Positions 25,521-33,981 are shown, counted from the stretch's first letter. The stretch is 64,000 bases of DNA from Agromyces mariniharenae (GCF_008122505.1 NZ_VSSB01000001.1:1782891-1846890); one strand, 5' to 3'. Numbers and translations are program-made. Notes: generated by a model not told the origin, from the letters alone.

Positions 25521-26608
25521 CGGCTCCCGACGACGGAACGCGGCGGCTCCGGATCGCGATGGTCTCGAACTACCTGCCCAGCGACAGCAAGATGGGCGTC
25601 GGCTACCAGGCGCACGAGCTGGCGACGGAACTGGCCGAACGAGGCCACGAGGTCGTCATGTTCAGCCCGAGCCCCCCGGTGAAAGGCGCCCGGTACGGAC
25701 ACCGAGCGGTGCCGCTCACGGGATCCCTGCGCACGTTCAGGTTCGCCCTCGCGTTGCGCGAACAGGACTTCGCCGGGTTCGACGTGATCCACGCCCACGG
25801 CGACGACTACTGGCTGTGGCGGCGTCGTGCGCCGGTCCACGTCCGGACCATGCACGGATCGTGCTTCGAGGAGGCGCTTCGGATCAGGGGCGCCAAGGAA
25901 CGGCTCCGGATGCTGCTGCTGGGCGTGACCGAGACGCTCGCGACGCTCGTGGCCGACCGCACCGTGCTCGTCTCGCCGGGGACCCGGCGCTGGATGCCGT
26001 GGGTGTCGACGGTCGTGCCGAACGGCGTGGACGTCGAGCGCTTCACGACCTCAGGCGCGAAGGCCGAGCGCCCGACCGTGCTGTTCGTGGGAACCTGGGG
26101 GGCCAGGAAGCGAGGGTCGATGCTCGCGGAGGCGTTCGTCCGCGAGGTGCTCCCCAGGGTGCCCGACGCCGAGCTCCGCATGGTCACGCGCGATGCGCCC
26201 GATGCGCTGCCGGTCGCCGTGCACGCCCTCGGGCGCCTGGACGACGCCGACCTCGTCGCGGAGTACGGGCGGGCGTGGGTCTTCTGCCTGCCGTCGACGT
26301 ACGAGGGCTTCGGCATCCCATACGCCGAAGCCATGGCGGCCGGCCTGCCCGTCGTGGCCACGCCGAACATCGGCGCACGATTCGTCACCGACGACGGACG
26401 CGCGGGAGTCCTCGCCCAGCCCGGTGAACTCGGCGCAGTGATCGCCGACCTCCTGACCGATCCCCGACGTCGGGCGGCGCTGGCCGATGCGGGGTCACGC
26501 CGGGCGCGGGCATTCGACCTGCGACGGGTGGTCGACGCCTACGAGCGGATCTACGACGACGGGCTCGCTCGACGCGGGCGGCGCGATCGCCGCCGAACCC
26601 CCGGCTAG
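25517..26608 (+). CDS. GT4 glycosyltransferase
   Basis: 363 residues. 'MVSNYLPSDSKMGVGYQAHE' near the start, 'IHAHGDDYWLW', 'VVPNGVDVERF', 'FVGTWGARKRGSMLAEAF' and 'LPSTYEGFGIPYAEAMAAG' (E-x7-E) give a full GT4. Coupled to the upstream GT by ATGA. The next gene starts 31 bp downstream, behind a CGAGGAGA ribosome site. Specificity unknown. Confidence 0.85.
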   Translation: MTAPDDGTRRLRIAMVSNYLPSDSKMGVGYQAHELATELAERGHEVVMFSPSPPVKGARYGHRAVPLTGSLRTFRFALALREQDFAGFDVIHAHGDDYWLWRRRAPVHVRTMHGSCFEEALRIRGAKERLRMLLLGVTETLATLVADRTVLVSPGTRRWMPWVSTVVPNGVDVERFTTSGAKAERPTVLFVGTWGARKRGSMLAEAFVREVLPRVPDAELRMVTRDAPDALPVAVHALGRLDDADLVAEYGRAWVFCLPSTYEGFGIPYAEAMAAGLPVVATPNIGARFVTDDGRAGVLAQPGELGAVIADLLTDPRRRAALADAGSRRARAFDLRRVVDAYERIYDDGLARRGRRDRRRTPG

Positions 26609-26639
26609 AATCCATCGTGCCCGAGCCGAGGAGACCCAG

Positions 26640-27617
26640 ATGACGCGTCCGACGGTTTCCGTCGTCATCGCGACCTATCAGCGCGCGACGTTCGTCGAGG
26701 AGTGCCTCGCGCACCTCGAGCGCCAGACCGTGCGCCCGGTGCGCACCATCGTCGTGGACGCGTCACCCGACACCGCGACTCGCGATGTCGTGGCACGGCA
26801 TGCCGGCGTCGAGTACCGGCGGAACGAGCGCGGCATCGGCACGACGGCCACGAGCCGCGCCATCGGCGTCGCCGACCTCGAGGAGGACGTCGTCGCGTTC
26901 CTCGACGACGACGCGTTCGCCCAGCCCGACTGTCTGGAGGAGCTGCTGAAGCCCTACGACGACCAGGCGGTGGCCGCAGTGGGCGGTCGCGCCCTCAACG
27001 ACCAGCCCGGCGAGGATCGCGAGGGGCTCGGCCAGATCGGCCTGTTGCTGCCCGACGGGCGGCTCACGGGCTTCTTCGCCGCGGACCCCGGGCGAGTGCT
27101 CGACGTCGACCACATGCTCGGAGCCAACATGTCGGTCCGGATGTCCGTGGTGCGCGAGCTCGGCGGCATCCGCGACCTCTACCCGGGCACCTGCCTGCGC
27201 GAGGAGACCGACATCGCGCTGCGCATGCGCAGGGCCGGGATGCGGATCGTGTACACGCCCTTCGCGGTCGTGCGCCACGTGGCCGGCGTCTACGCCAAGG
27301 GGCGTCGCTTCGACGCGAGGTACCGCTACTTCGGCGCGCGCAACCACGTCGTGCTGCTCGCCACCACCCTCGGCTATCGCGACCCGCATTTCCGCAGCTG
27401 GATGCGGACGGCGGCCCGGCAGATCGGACGCAACGTCATCGACGGCGTCCGTTCGATCGGCGACCCCGAGCGGCCCGACCTGCGCTCGAAGGCACGCGGC
27501 CTCGCCGGGGGCGGATGGCGCGCCGTGGTCGACACCGCCGGCACGGCGGCCGGCGTCGTCGCCAGCGCCCGCGACGTCTCGCGGCTGCGGCGTGCTTCGC
27601 GGGGGCCCGAGCGATGA
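26640..27617 (+). CDS. GT2 glycosyltransferase
   Basis: 325 residues. Inverting GT2 fold: 'TVSVVIATYQRATFVEECLA', 'VVAFLDDDAFAQPDCLEEL' (the D-x-D), and 'GTCLREETDIALRMRRAGM' with the catalytic E-T-D region. C-terminal tail helical and basic, perhaps contacting the membrane. Likely a sugar transferase in the polysaccharide repeat. ATG 26640 follows GAGGAGA. The stop overlaps the next GT2 gene (ATGA). Confidence 0.82.
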   Translation: MTRPTVSVVIATYQRATFVEECLAHLERQTVRPVRTIVVDASPDTATRDVVARHAGVEYRRNERGIGTTATSRAIGVADLEEDVVAFLDDDAFAQPDCLEELLKPYDDQAVAAVGGRALNDQPGEDREGLGQIGLLLPDGRLTGFFAADPGRVLDVDHMLGANMSVRMSVVRELGGIRDLYPGTCLREETDIALRMRRAGMRIVYTPFAVVRHVAGVYAKGRRFDARYRYFGARNHVVLLATTLGYRDPHFRSWMRTAARQIGRNVIDGVRSIGDPERPDLRSKARGLAGGGWRAVVDTAGTAAGVVASARDVSRLRRASRGPER

Positions 27618-28513
27618 GCGCGCGCCCGACGGTCGATGTGGTGGTGGCGACGAACCGCCTGCTCCCCTACCTCGCCGTCGCGCTCCAGTCCGTGCGCGAC
27701 CAGACCTACGCGAACCGGCGGCTGATCCTGGTCGACGACGGTTCCGAAGACCCCGCCGGGCTCGAACGACTCGCGGGTCCCGACGCGATCGTCCTGCACC
27801 AGGCGAGCGCAGGTCTTTCGGTGGGCCGGAACGCGGGGATCGCCGCCGGTGACGGGGAGTTCGTGGCCTTCCTCGACGACGACGACATCTGGCCACCCGA
27901 ACGGCTCGACCAGCTCGTGCGCGTGCTCGAGGCGAGGCCCGACGCGGTGGCCGCGTTCGGCGACGGGCGCTACGTCGACACTGATGGTCGACCGTTCGGC
28001 ACGTGGACGACGGAAGAGGCGCCCCCCGAGGCGTTCCTCAGCGGCGCCACGCCGATCCCGCGCATCGTGACCCTCGTCGTCCGTCGGGAGGCCATCTTGC
28101 GGGCGGGCGGATTCGACCCGTCGTTCCGGTTCGCCGAGGATGACGAGTTCATCCTGCGGATGCTGCGGGTCGGCCCCATGGCGGGAACGGGCACGACCGT
28201 GGTCGACTATCGCCGCCATGACCGCAACGTCACGCTCGCGGACTGGCGTGAGCGCTATCGGGCGAGTGTTCGCGCGATCCGCACGAACGTCGCCGACGCG
28301 AACGCGATGGGCGACGAGCGGAGCGCACGGCTGCTCCGCCGCAACCTGCGTCGGTACCGGTCGATGATGGCCGCGGCCGTTCCGGGCCGGGTGGCGGAAC
28401 GGCTGCGTCGGCGCGAATTCGGCGACGCCGCGGCGGACCTCTGGGACGGCGTGCGCATCTCGCCGGCCGGCTTCACGCGTGGCGCGTTCGCGAAGGTCGC
28501 ACGCAGGTCGTGA
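27614..28513 (+). CDS. GT2 glycosyltransferase
   Basis: 299 residues. 'TVDVVVATNRLLPYLAVALQ', 'LILVDDGSED', 'GEFVAFLDDDDIWPPERLDQ' (DxD) and 'FAEDDEFILRMLRVGPMAG' (the late ED acid pair) define a GT2 enzyme. The last 80 residues are Arg-rich and helical. Its TGA stop lies one base from the TCA stop of the convergent Wzt gene, within gtgactcac, so the two operons meet without spacer. Confidence 0.82.
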   Translation: MSARPTVDVVVATNRLLPYLAVALQSVRDQTYANRRLILVDDGSEDPAGLERLAGPDAIVLHQASAGLSVGRNAGIAAGDGEFVAFLDDDDIWPPERLDQLVRVLEARPDAVAAFGDGRYVDTDGRPFGTWTTEEAPPEAFLSGATPIPRIVTLVVRREAILRAGGFDPSFRFAEDDEFILRMLRVGPMAGTGTTVVDYRRHDRNVTLADWRERYRASVRAIRTNVADANAMGDERSARLLRRNLRRYRSMMAAAVPGRVAERLRRREFGDAAADLWDGVRISPAGFTRGAFAKVARRS

Positions 28514-28514
28514 C

Positions 28515-29723
28515 TCACGTGTCCTGGTAGGTGAAGTCGCAGAGCACCGTGCCGTGGCTCCACGCGTCCTCCGTGGCCGACTCGGGGTACGGGAGCGTGG
28601 GCAGCACCTCGAACACGGCGGCGCCCTCCCAGGCGTCCATGACGCCCGCGGCGCAGAGGAACACGTCGACGGAGTAGCGCCCGGGGCGCAGCATCAGGTC
28701 CTCGATCCCGAGGACGACCTCGTGCGGCACCTCGGGGTCGAGCCACGTGCCGACGAGCCGCGAGTCGCACTGCACGACCGTCACGCCGTTCGCGTCGGTG
28801 ACGTGGCAGGAGACGTAGTACTGGCCGATCTCCGACGGCCCGCTGGGGATCCCGATCGTGACCTGCTTGCGCTCGGCCGAGGCGTAGGCGGGCTTGGAGA
28901 CGGTCACGGCGTCGGCCCTGAGCTGTCCGGAACCCGGCCGACGTGAGGCCTCCCGCTGGGCCTGCGCGTGGTCGTCGAACGTGTCGCGGTAGCGCTGCAT
29001 GGCCGTGTCGACATCGCCCTGGTACGCGAGCTCACCGGCCTGCAGGAACAGCGCCGAGGTGCAGAGGTTCATGACGGTGTGCATCTGGTGGCTGACGAAC
29101 AGCACCGTTCGACCGTGCGCTGCGGCATCCCGCATCTTGGCGATCGACTTGCGCTGGAACTCCGCGTCGCCGACGGCCAGCACCTCGTCGATCGCCAGGA
29201 TCTCGGTGTCGAGGTGTGCGGCAACCGCGAACGCGAGCCGCACGTACATGCCCGACGAGTACCGCTTGACCGGGGTGTCGAGGAACCGCTCGACACCGGC
29301 GAAGTCGACGATCTCGTCGAATCGCTGCCGGATCTCGCGTCGGCGCATGCCGAGCAGCGTGCCGTTGAGGTAGATGTTCTCGCGCCCCGTCAGCTCGGGG
29401 TGGAAGCCGGTCCCGACTTCGAGCAGGCTGCCGACGCGGCCGCTCAGCTCGATGCGGCCGGTCGTGGGCGCAGTGATCCGGGTGAGGAGCTTCAGCAGCG
29501 TCGACTTGCCGGCACCGTTGCGGCCGATGATCCCGACGGCCTCGCCCTGTGGAATCGTGAAGTCGAGCCCGCGCAGGGCGGCGAACTCCTCGACCTCCGC
29601 CCGACGGAACGGGCGGCGCATGAACTCGACCATCGCCTCGGTGGCCCGATTGGTGCGGTGGCGATGGCTGATGCGGTAGGTCTTCGAGAGGTTCGAGACC
29701 GCGATGGCCGTGCCGTTCGCCAT
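28515..29723 (-). CDS. wzt: Polysaccharide ABC exporter ATPase (Wzt type)
   Basis: 402 residues. ABC domain with 'GIIGRNGAGKSTLLKLL' (Walker A), 'VKRYSSGMYVRLAFAVAAH' (signature SSGM), 'ILAIDEVLAVGD' (Walker B) and 'FVSHQ'. The Wzt-type C-terminal domain (about 260-400; 'LRPGRYSVDVFLCAAGVMD') binds the glycan end in known systems. MANGTAIAV at 29723 was chosen as start because of GAGGAA 5 nt upstream; a longer ORF begins at 29741. The membrane partner at 30711-31529 is on the same strand but separated by a gene on the other strand. Confidence 0.88.
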   Translation of the reverse strand: MANGTAIAVSNLSKTYRISHRHRTNRATEAMVEFMRRPFRRAEVEEFAALRGLDFTIPQGEAVGIIGRNGAGKSTLLKLLTRITAPTTGRIELSGRVGSLLEVGTGFHPELTGRENIYLNGTLLGMRRREIRQRFDEIVDFAGVERFLDTPVKRYSSGMYVRLAFAVAAHLDTEILAIDEVLAVGDAEFQRKSIAKMRDAAAHGRTVLFVSHQMHTVMNLCTSALFLQAGELAYQGDVDTAMQRYRDTFDDHAQAQREASRRPGSGQLRADAVTVSKPAYASAERKQVTIGIPSGPSEIGQYYVSCHVTDANGVTVVQCDSRLVGTWLDPEVPHEVVLGIEDLMLRPGRYSVDVFLCAAGVMDAWEGAAVFEVLPTLPYPESATEDAWSHGTVLCDFTYQDT

Positions 29724-29865
29724 TCGATTCCTCGTTCGCAAGTGGGCCGCTCGCGGTGCGCAGGCGGTGCCTCACACGCTAACATCCGCGTCGTGTCACC
29801 CGAATGCGGGGTCTCCTCGATATGACTGAGGATTGCTTCTCCTCTAGAGTTGGCTGCGCAAACCC

Positions 29866-29934
29866 GATACTCTCAGGCCGAGAGACGCAAACTCTCAGGC
29901 AACCCGAACAAAACGGATGCCACGGCCATCCGTT
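29866..29934 (+). promoter_or_regulatory. Structured leader with competing hairpins
   Basis: ACTCTCAGGC occurs at 29869-29878 and 29891-29900. GAGAG at 29880-29884 can pair either with CTCTC at 29870-29874 or with CTCTC at 29892-29896, so two mutually exclusive small hairpins exist. A third element, an 8-bp stem at 29912-29934 (ACGGATG/CATCCGT core, 7-nt loop), follows, then AGGAGG at 29952-29957. The CTCTCAGGC element recalls the 3' half of glycine riboswitches, but the rest of that consensus is not present. Confidence 0.4.
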
Positions 29935-29964
29935 CCCAGACCACAGCACCCAGGAGGACCACGC

Positions 29965-30546
29965 ATGAGCGACCTCGAAGAGCAGAAGACCGGCGTCTCG
30001 CGGCGCACGGTCGCCAAGGCGATGGCGTGGTCCGTGCCCGCTATCGCCCTCGCCGTCCCGGCACCCGCATACGCGGCCTCGGGCGGCCCGCCCACCATCG
30101 TCGTCGGCGACGCCTGTAAGCTGCCCGGCAACTCGTGCGGCGACGTCTTCGTCAAGGGCTACGTGTTCGACGTCACGATCACGAACAACACCGGCAAGAC
30201 GATCTTCCTGTACAACCAGGCGGGGTTCGAAATCACCTTCACCGAGGACAATCCCGACATCACGCTGTTCTTCCAGGCGGCCATCGACGCGACCACCGGT
30301 GATGTGCTCACGTTCCCGCTCGAACTGGCGGACGGCGAGACCATCGCGATCATCATGAACGCGGGCGAGAACGGCAACAGCGCCAACCAGTCGCTCAACG
30401 GCTCCGTGTCGATCCCGTGGGGCCACACGCCCACGCCGCCCGACCCCGACAACCACCCGCCGGCCGTCGACGACTTCTCGTTCGCCGACACCCCGCCGAT
30501 CCAGAACCCGGGCTGCGGCGTCATCCTGCCGCCCGACTGCGGGTAG
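29965..30546 (+). CDS. Tat-exported surface protein of unknown function
   Basis: 193 residues. The N-terminus has a twin-arginine signal (VSRRTVAKAMAWSVPAIALA, then AYAA as a likely signal-peptidase site near residue 38). The mature protein is about 155 residues, beta-rich, Asn- and Pro-rich, with Cys residues in DACKLPGNSCGD and in PGCGVILPPDCG that could form two disulfides. There is no LPXTG anchor or second membrane helix, so it may be released or held by the polysaccharide. ATG with a perfect AGGAGG. It sits between wzm and wzt on the opposite strand and is followed by two terminator-like hairpins, so it is a separate transcription unit. Confidence 0.65.
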   Translation: MSDLEEQKTGVSRRTVAKAMAWSVPAIALAVPAPAYAASGGPPTIVVGDACKLPGNSCGDVFVKGYVFDVTITNNTGKTIFLYNQAGFEITFTEDNPDITLFFQAAIDATTGDVLTFPLELADGETIAIIMNAGENGNSANQSLNGSVSIPWGHTPTPPDPDNHPPAVDDFSFADTPPIQNPGCGVILPPDCG

Positions 30547-30568
30547 CAGCCGAACGAGGCCAGACCGA

Positions 30569-30604
30569 GGCGGGTGCCACCACGGAAACGTGGGGGCACC
30601 CGCC
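30569..30604 (+). terminator. Intrinsic terminator, GAAA-capped
   Basis: 16-bp stem (30569-30584 with 30589-30604) interrupted by one A-G mismatch, closed by a GAAA tetraloop. It starts 23 bp after the stop codon of the Tat protein. Confidence 0.7.
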
Positions 30605-30690
30605 TTCGTCGTGCCGAGGCATCCGTCGTCGTGCCCCACGGAAACGTGGGGGCACCGCCTTCGTCGTGCCGCGGCATCCGTCGCCGTGCA
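30580..30690. repeat. Two tandem copies of a 56-bp unit with GAAA hairpin
   Basis: The block beginning ccacggaaacgtgggggc at 30580 recurs at 30636, period 56 bp, with few differences; both copies continue through ttcgtcgtgccg and ggcatccgtcg. Each copy includes a GAAA-capped hairpin. Confidence 0.75.
30631..30655. terminator. Second GAAA-capped hairpin
   Basis: Stem 30631-30640 with 30645-30655, one bulged G, GAAA loop. It is the duplicate of the terminator at 30569-30604 and lies between the convergent Tat-protein and wzm genes, so it may work in both directions. Confidence 0.5.
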
Positions 30691-30710
30691 GCAGGAGCGG
30701 CGGGGCGCGC

Positions 30711-31529
30711 CTAGATCAGGTCGGCGAACGACCGCTCGTTGCGCTGGAAGACCATCGCGCCCGCGAAGAACACGACCACGCTGACGACGACGGCGCCGAT
30801 CAGCTGCCACGCCGGGGGCACCTCGGTGCCGAGCATGGAGAAGCGGAACGCCTCCATCAGCCACGTGAGCGGGTTCGCGAGGAACAGCGGTTCGAGGTTC
30901 GCGGGCACCGCGTCGAGCGAATACGCGACGGGTGTCGCGAAGAGGCCCACCTGGATGATCCAGGGGAGCACGTAGGCCACGTCGCGATAGCGGACCATCC
31001 ACGCAGAGGCGGCCAGCCCGATGCCGAGGCCGAGCAGCACGAAGAGCAGCACCCAGACCGGCAGCAGGAGCACGGCCCATCCGGGGTTCACGCCGTAGAC
31101 GATGAGCAGCACCACGCCGAGCCCGAGGCCGACCGCGAAGTCGAGCAGCGACGACATGACCGTCGAGAGGGGCACGAGCATGCGCGGGAAGAACACCTTC
31201 GAGACGAGCGCCTGATTGCTGACGAGCGACGGCGCGGAGCGGCCGACGATGCTCGCGAAGAGCGTCCACGCCAGCATGCTCACGAAGGTGAAGAGGAAGT
31301 ACGGCGTGCCGCCGGTCGGCAGCTGCGCGACGCCGCCGAAGACGATGGAGAAGATGCCGGCTGCGGCGAGCGGCTGGATGAGCACCCAGGCGACGCCGAT
31401 CGCCGTCTGCCGGTAGCGCAGCACGACGTCGCGCTGGCCGAAGCGGAGGGCGACTTCGCGTGCCTCCCAGAGCTCGCGCCACCGAGGCAGCGGCAGCCGC
31501 GTCGGCGGGGTGATCACGGTGGTTCGCAT
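30711..31529 (-). CDS. wzm: Polysaccharide ABC exporter permease (Wzm type)
   Basis: 272 residues, ABC-2 type membrane domain with six predicted helices. The N-terminal amphipathic stretch 'DVVLRYRQTAIGVAWVLIQP' is the standard coupling element of Wzm/TagG permeases. Later motifs include 'VVLLIVYGVNP' and 'MVRYRDVAYVLPWIIQVGLF' with 'ATPVAYSLDAVP', typical of the last third of the family. Exports a lipid-linked polysaccharide together with the Wzt ATPase at 28515-29723. In most genomes the two genes are adjacent; here 987 bp with a reverse gene separate them. Divergent GT at 31629. Confidence 0.88.
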   Translation of the reverse strand: MRTTVITPPTRLPLPRWRELWEAREVALRFGQRDVVLRYRQTAIGVAWVLIQPLAAAGIFSIVFGGVAQLPTGGTPYFLFTFVSMLAWTLFASIVGRSAPSLVSNQALVSKVFFPRMLVPLSTVMSSLLDFAVGLGLGVVLLIVYGVNPGWAVLLLPVWVLLFVLLGLGIGLAASAWMVRYRDVAYVLPWIIQVGLFATPVAYSLDAVPANLEPLFLANPLTWLMEAFRFSMLGTEVPPAWQLIGAVVVSVVVFFAGAMVFQRNERSFADLI

Positions 31530-31595
31530 CTGGGTCCGATCGGGAGTGGGCGAGTGGGCCCGTCGCCGCGGAGGGCGCGTGCACGCTGAATTCGA

Positions 31596-31622
31596 ATGCT
31601 ACCCGCACCGGGGTCGTAGCAT
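31596..31622. promoter_or_regulatory. Inverted repeat with -10-like hexamers on both strands
   Basis: ATGCTAC (31596-31602) and GTAGCAT (31616-31622) form a perfect 7-bp inverted repeat spaced by 13 bp, so a TAGCAT -10-like hexamer is read towards each gene. It lies between wzm (start 31529) and the GT starting at 31629. It could be a bidirectional promoter or the site of a dimeric regulator. Confidence 0.4.
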
Positions 31623-31628
31623 GTCGTC

Positions 31629-32783
31629 GTGCCGGACCTCATCCACGTCATCACGCCGGGCGACCACTACTCGCCGCGCACGGGGTCCGCGACGTCGACG
31701 GTCGTGCACGGCCTCGCGGGTGCGGCGGGCCGCGAGGGGTCGGGGTTCCGGCAGTTCGTAGCGGTGGATGCCTCGACGATGCGTCCCCGCTACGACAGCG
31801 CGACGCCCATCGAGTACGCGGGCGTGCCCGGCCCGACCCGGGCCCAGCGGCTAACCGACGTCGGACTCGGTCGGCTCGGACTGCCGCGTCGCGCCGCCGG
31901 CCGGTACTTCGCCCCTGCGGCGGCGGCGGTCGCCGACCGGCCGCCGGCGATCGTGCTCGCCCACAACGCGCCGGTCCTGGCGTGGCTGCTGCGCGATTCC
32001 CCGCACCACGTGGTGCTCTACGCGCACAACGACCTGCTCGGCACCTACACGAGGGCGGAGGCCGATCGCATGCTCGGTGACGTCGCCGGCATCGCGTGCG
32101 TCAGCGAGTCGCTCGCGACGCAGCTCAGGCGCTCCCTCCCCGACCGCCTCGCCGAACGCCTCCACGTCGTGCGGAACGGCGTCGACTGCGAGGTGTTCAC
32201 GCCAGCGGCAGCCGCGCCGTCGCGGTCGGCCGGGGAACCACTGCGGGTCCTGTTCGTCGGCCGGATGATCCGCGACAAGGGCGCCGACGTGCTCGTGCGC
32301 GCGGCCGGCCTGCTCGGGCGCGATGACATCGAGTTCGTGCTCGTGGGCAGCGAGGGCTTCGACCGGTACGCCGACACGTCGCCGTACGAGCTCGAGCTCC
32401 GTCGGCTCGCGGGGGACGGGCGTGCCCGTGTCTCGTTCGAGCCCTTCGTCGACCGCGCGTCCGTCCCCGACCTGCTGCGGAGCGCCGACGTGTTCGTCGT
32501 GCCGTCGCGCTGGGCCGACCCGTGCCCGCTCACGGCGGGCGAGGGCCTCGCGAGCGGGCTCCCGGTCGTCGCGAGCCGGATCGGCGGCATCCCCGAGGTC
32601 ATCGGCTCGGCGGGCCGCTACGTCTCGCCCGACGATCCCGAGGCCCTCGCCGCCGCCCTTGCGGAGCTCGCCGACGACCGCGGGCTCCGGCATCGGCTGG
32701 GCGCGGCGGCCCGGACGCGTGCCCTCGAGCACGACTGGTCGTGGGCGTGGTCGAACCTCCGGTCGGTGCTCGACACCCTCTGA
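31629..32783 (+). CDS. GT4 glycosyltransferase
   Basis: 384 residues. Opens with 'LIHVITPGDHYSPRTGSATS', then 'IACVSESLATQLRRSLPDRL', 'VVRNGVDCEVF', 'LFVGRMIRDKGADVLVRAAG' and 'PSRWADPCPLTAGEGLASGLP' (E-x7-E variant). GTG start 6 nt after TAGCAT, so the transcript may be almost leaderless. Single gene; convergent with the GT gene cluster on the minus strand, from which a small 6-bp hairpin (32805-32822) separates it. Confidence 0.82.
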   Translation: MPDLIHVITPGDHYSPRTGSATSTVVHGLAGAAGREGSGFRQFVAVDASTMRPRYDSATPIEYAGVPGPTRAQRLTDVGLGRLGLPRRAAGRYFAPAAAAVADRPPAIVLAHNAPVLAWLLRDSPHHVVLYAHNDLLGTYTRAEADRMLGDVAGIACVSESLATQLRRSLPDRLAERLHVVRNGVDCEVFTPAAAAPSRSAGEPLRVLFVGRMIRDKGADVLVRAAGLLGRDDIEFVLVGSEGFDRYADTSPYELELRRLAGDGRARVSFEPFVDRASVPDLLRSADVFVVPSRWADPCPLTAGEGLASGLPVVASRIGGIPEVIGSAGRYVSPDDPEALAAALAELADDRGLRHRLGAAARTRALEHDWSWAWSNLRSVLDTL

Positions 32784-32804
32784 GCCGCGGCAGGACCCCC
32801 GTTG

Positions 32805-32822
32805 GCGGCCGATCAGGGCCGC
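32805..32822. terminator. Short hairpin between convergent GT genes
   Basis: GCGGCC at 32805-32810 and GGCCGC at 32817-32822 pair, 6-nt loop. Weak, but the only inverted repeat in the 46-bp gap between the convergent genes. Confidence 0.35.
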
Positions 32823-32829
32823 ATCGGCG

Positions 32830-33981
32830 TCAGGACCCCGTCGAGCGCGCGTCGGGAGCGCTGCCGGCCCGCAGGCGATCGAGCACCTCGCCCATCGCGG
32901 CAGTGCGGTCGGCCCAGTCGGGCACCGGCCCGTCGGCGCCGACCGGGAACGCCGACCGCGCGGGCACGGCCGCGGCGACCGCCGCTGCGAACCCCGTGCC
33001 GTCGGCGATCGTAACGCGCGGATCGGATGCATCACGGAAGCCGGCGACCGGCGTGGAGACCACCGGACGGCCAACGGCCTGGTACTCGTAGAGCTTGATC
33101 GGGTCGAGGCTGTCGGTGAACGCGTCGACGACGTGGGGCACGACGAGCACGTCGGCGTGCTGCAGGTAGCCGATGACCTCGTCGCGGCGTCGGGGGCCGA
33201 GCAGGCGCGCTCCGGTGTCCTCGAGCCGTCGCACGTCGTCGGCGCCCAGGAGGTTCGGGCCCACGAGCACGAGCGTCCCGGTCGGTCCGAGCGCCCGTGC
33301 GGTGGCTTCGCAGAGGGCGATGTCGATGCGGTCGGCGTGCACGGTGCCGAGGTAGAGCGCGACGGGTCCCGCGGGCAGGTCGGCGGGACGCGGCCGGGGG
33401 CGCCGGTAGGCGTCGACGTCGACCGCGTTCGGGATGAGCACCACGGGTCGCTGCTCGCCCTTGCGGCGGGCCAGCTCGGGCGAGCAGACGACGACCTCGC
33501 GCGAGACGCGGAACAGCGCGGCCTCGTTCGCGGCGGTGCGCTGCAGCTCCGCCGCGGGCCGGTCGGCCGCCAGCCAGTCGTCGGTGACGTCGTAGAGCGT
33601 CGGCCAGCCGGACCGCTCGGCCAGCGGCGCCATGCCGGGGTCGTTGATCCAGAGCAGCGGATGCCGCATCCCGAGCCGGTTCGCAGCGCGCATGATCGCG
33701 CGCGCGAGCCGGTCGTCGGCGCGGCGGTCGAACCGGCGCGGCAGCCACTTCACGGGCCGGACCGCGTGCAGCCGACCGGCCGCGCCGCCGGGGACCTCGC
33801 GCACGCGCGCCCCGAAGCGAGGACGTCGGCGCGACGCCAGGTCGTGCGTCGGATCGGCCGGCGGCTCGACGAACAGCACGCGCAGCGCGGGATCGGCCGC
33901 GAGCAGCCCGGCCACGAGGTGCTGGTTCCGTCGCCACACGTCGTCCCAGCGCTCGAGCGACACCACCACCAGGTCGGTCAC
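32830..33981 (-). CDS. Glycosyltransferase, GT4-like (TuaH type)
   Basis: 383 residues. N-terminal 'LVVVSLERWDDVWRRNQHLV', 'WINDPGMAPLAERSGWPTLY' and 'YDVTDDW' match TuaH-like transferases, which lack the Gly-rich loop of most GT4s. The C-terminal half has 'LIPNAVDVDAYRRP', 'VALYLGTVHADRIDIALCEA' and 'DSLDPIKLYEYQAVGRPVVS'. GTG 33981 follows GGGGGG with 5-nt spacing, and overlaps the stop of the upstream GT (GTGA). Last gene of a five-gene coupled minus-strand GT operon (39362-32830). Confidence 0.8.
   Translation of the reverse strand: MTDLVVVSLERWDDVWRRNQHLVAGLLAADPALRVLFVEPPADPTHDLASRRRPRFGARVREVPGGAAGRLHAVRPVKWLPRRFDRRADDRLARAIMRAANRLGMRHPLLWINDPGMAPLAERSGWPTLYDVTDDWLAADRPAAELQRTAANEAALFRVSREVVVCSPELARRKGEQRPVVLIPNAVDVDAYRRPRPRPADLPAGPVALYLGTVHADRIDIALCEATARALGPTGTLVLVGPNLLGADDVRRLEDTGARLLGPRRRDEVIGYLQHADVLVVPHVVDAFTDSLDPIKLYEYQAVGRPVVSTPVAGFRDASDPRVTIADGTGFAAAVAAAVPARSAFPVGADGPVPDWADRTAAMGEVLDRLRAGSAPDARSTGS

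Noticed and set aside
29869-29900. Glycine riboswitch suggested by the element CTCTCAGGC
   Set aside because: The 5' part of the consensus (GCCGAAGGGGCAA) and the P1 pairing are missing, and the downstream gene is not a glycine gene; kept only as a structured leader.
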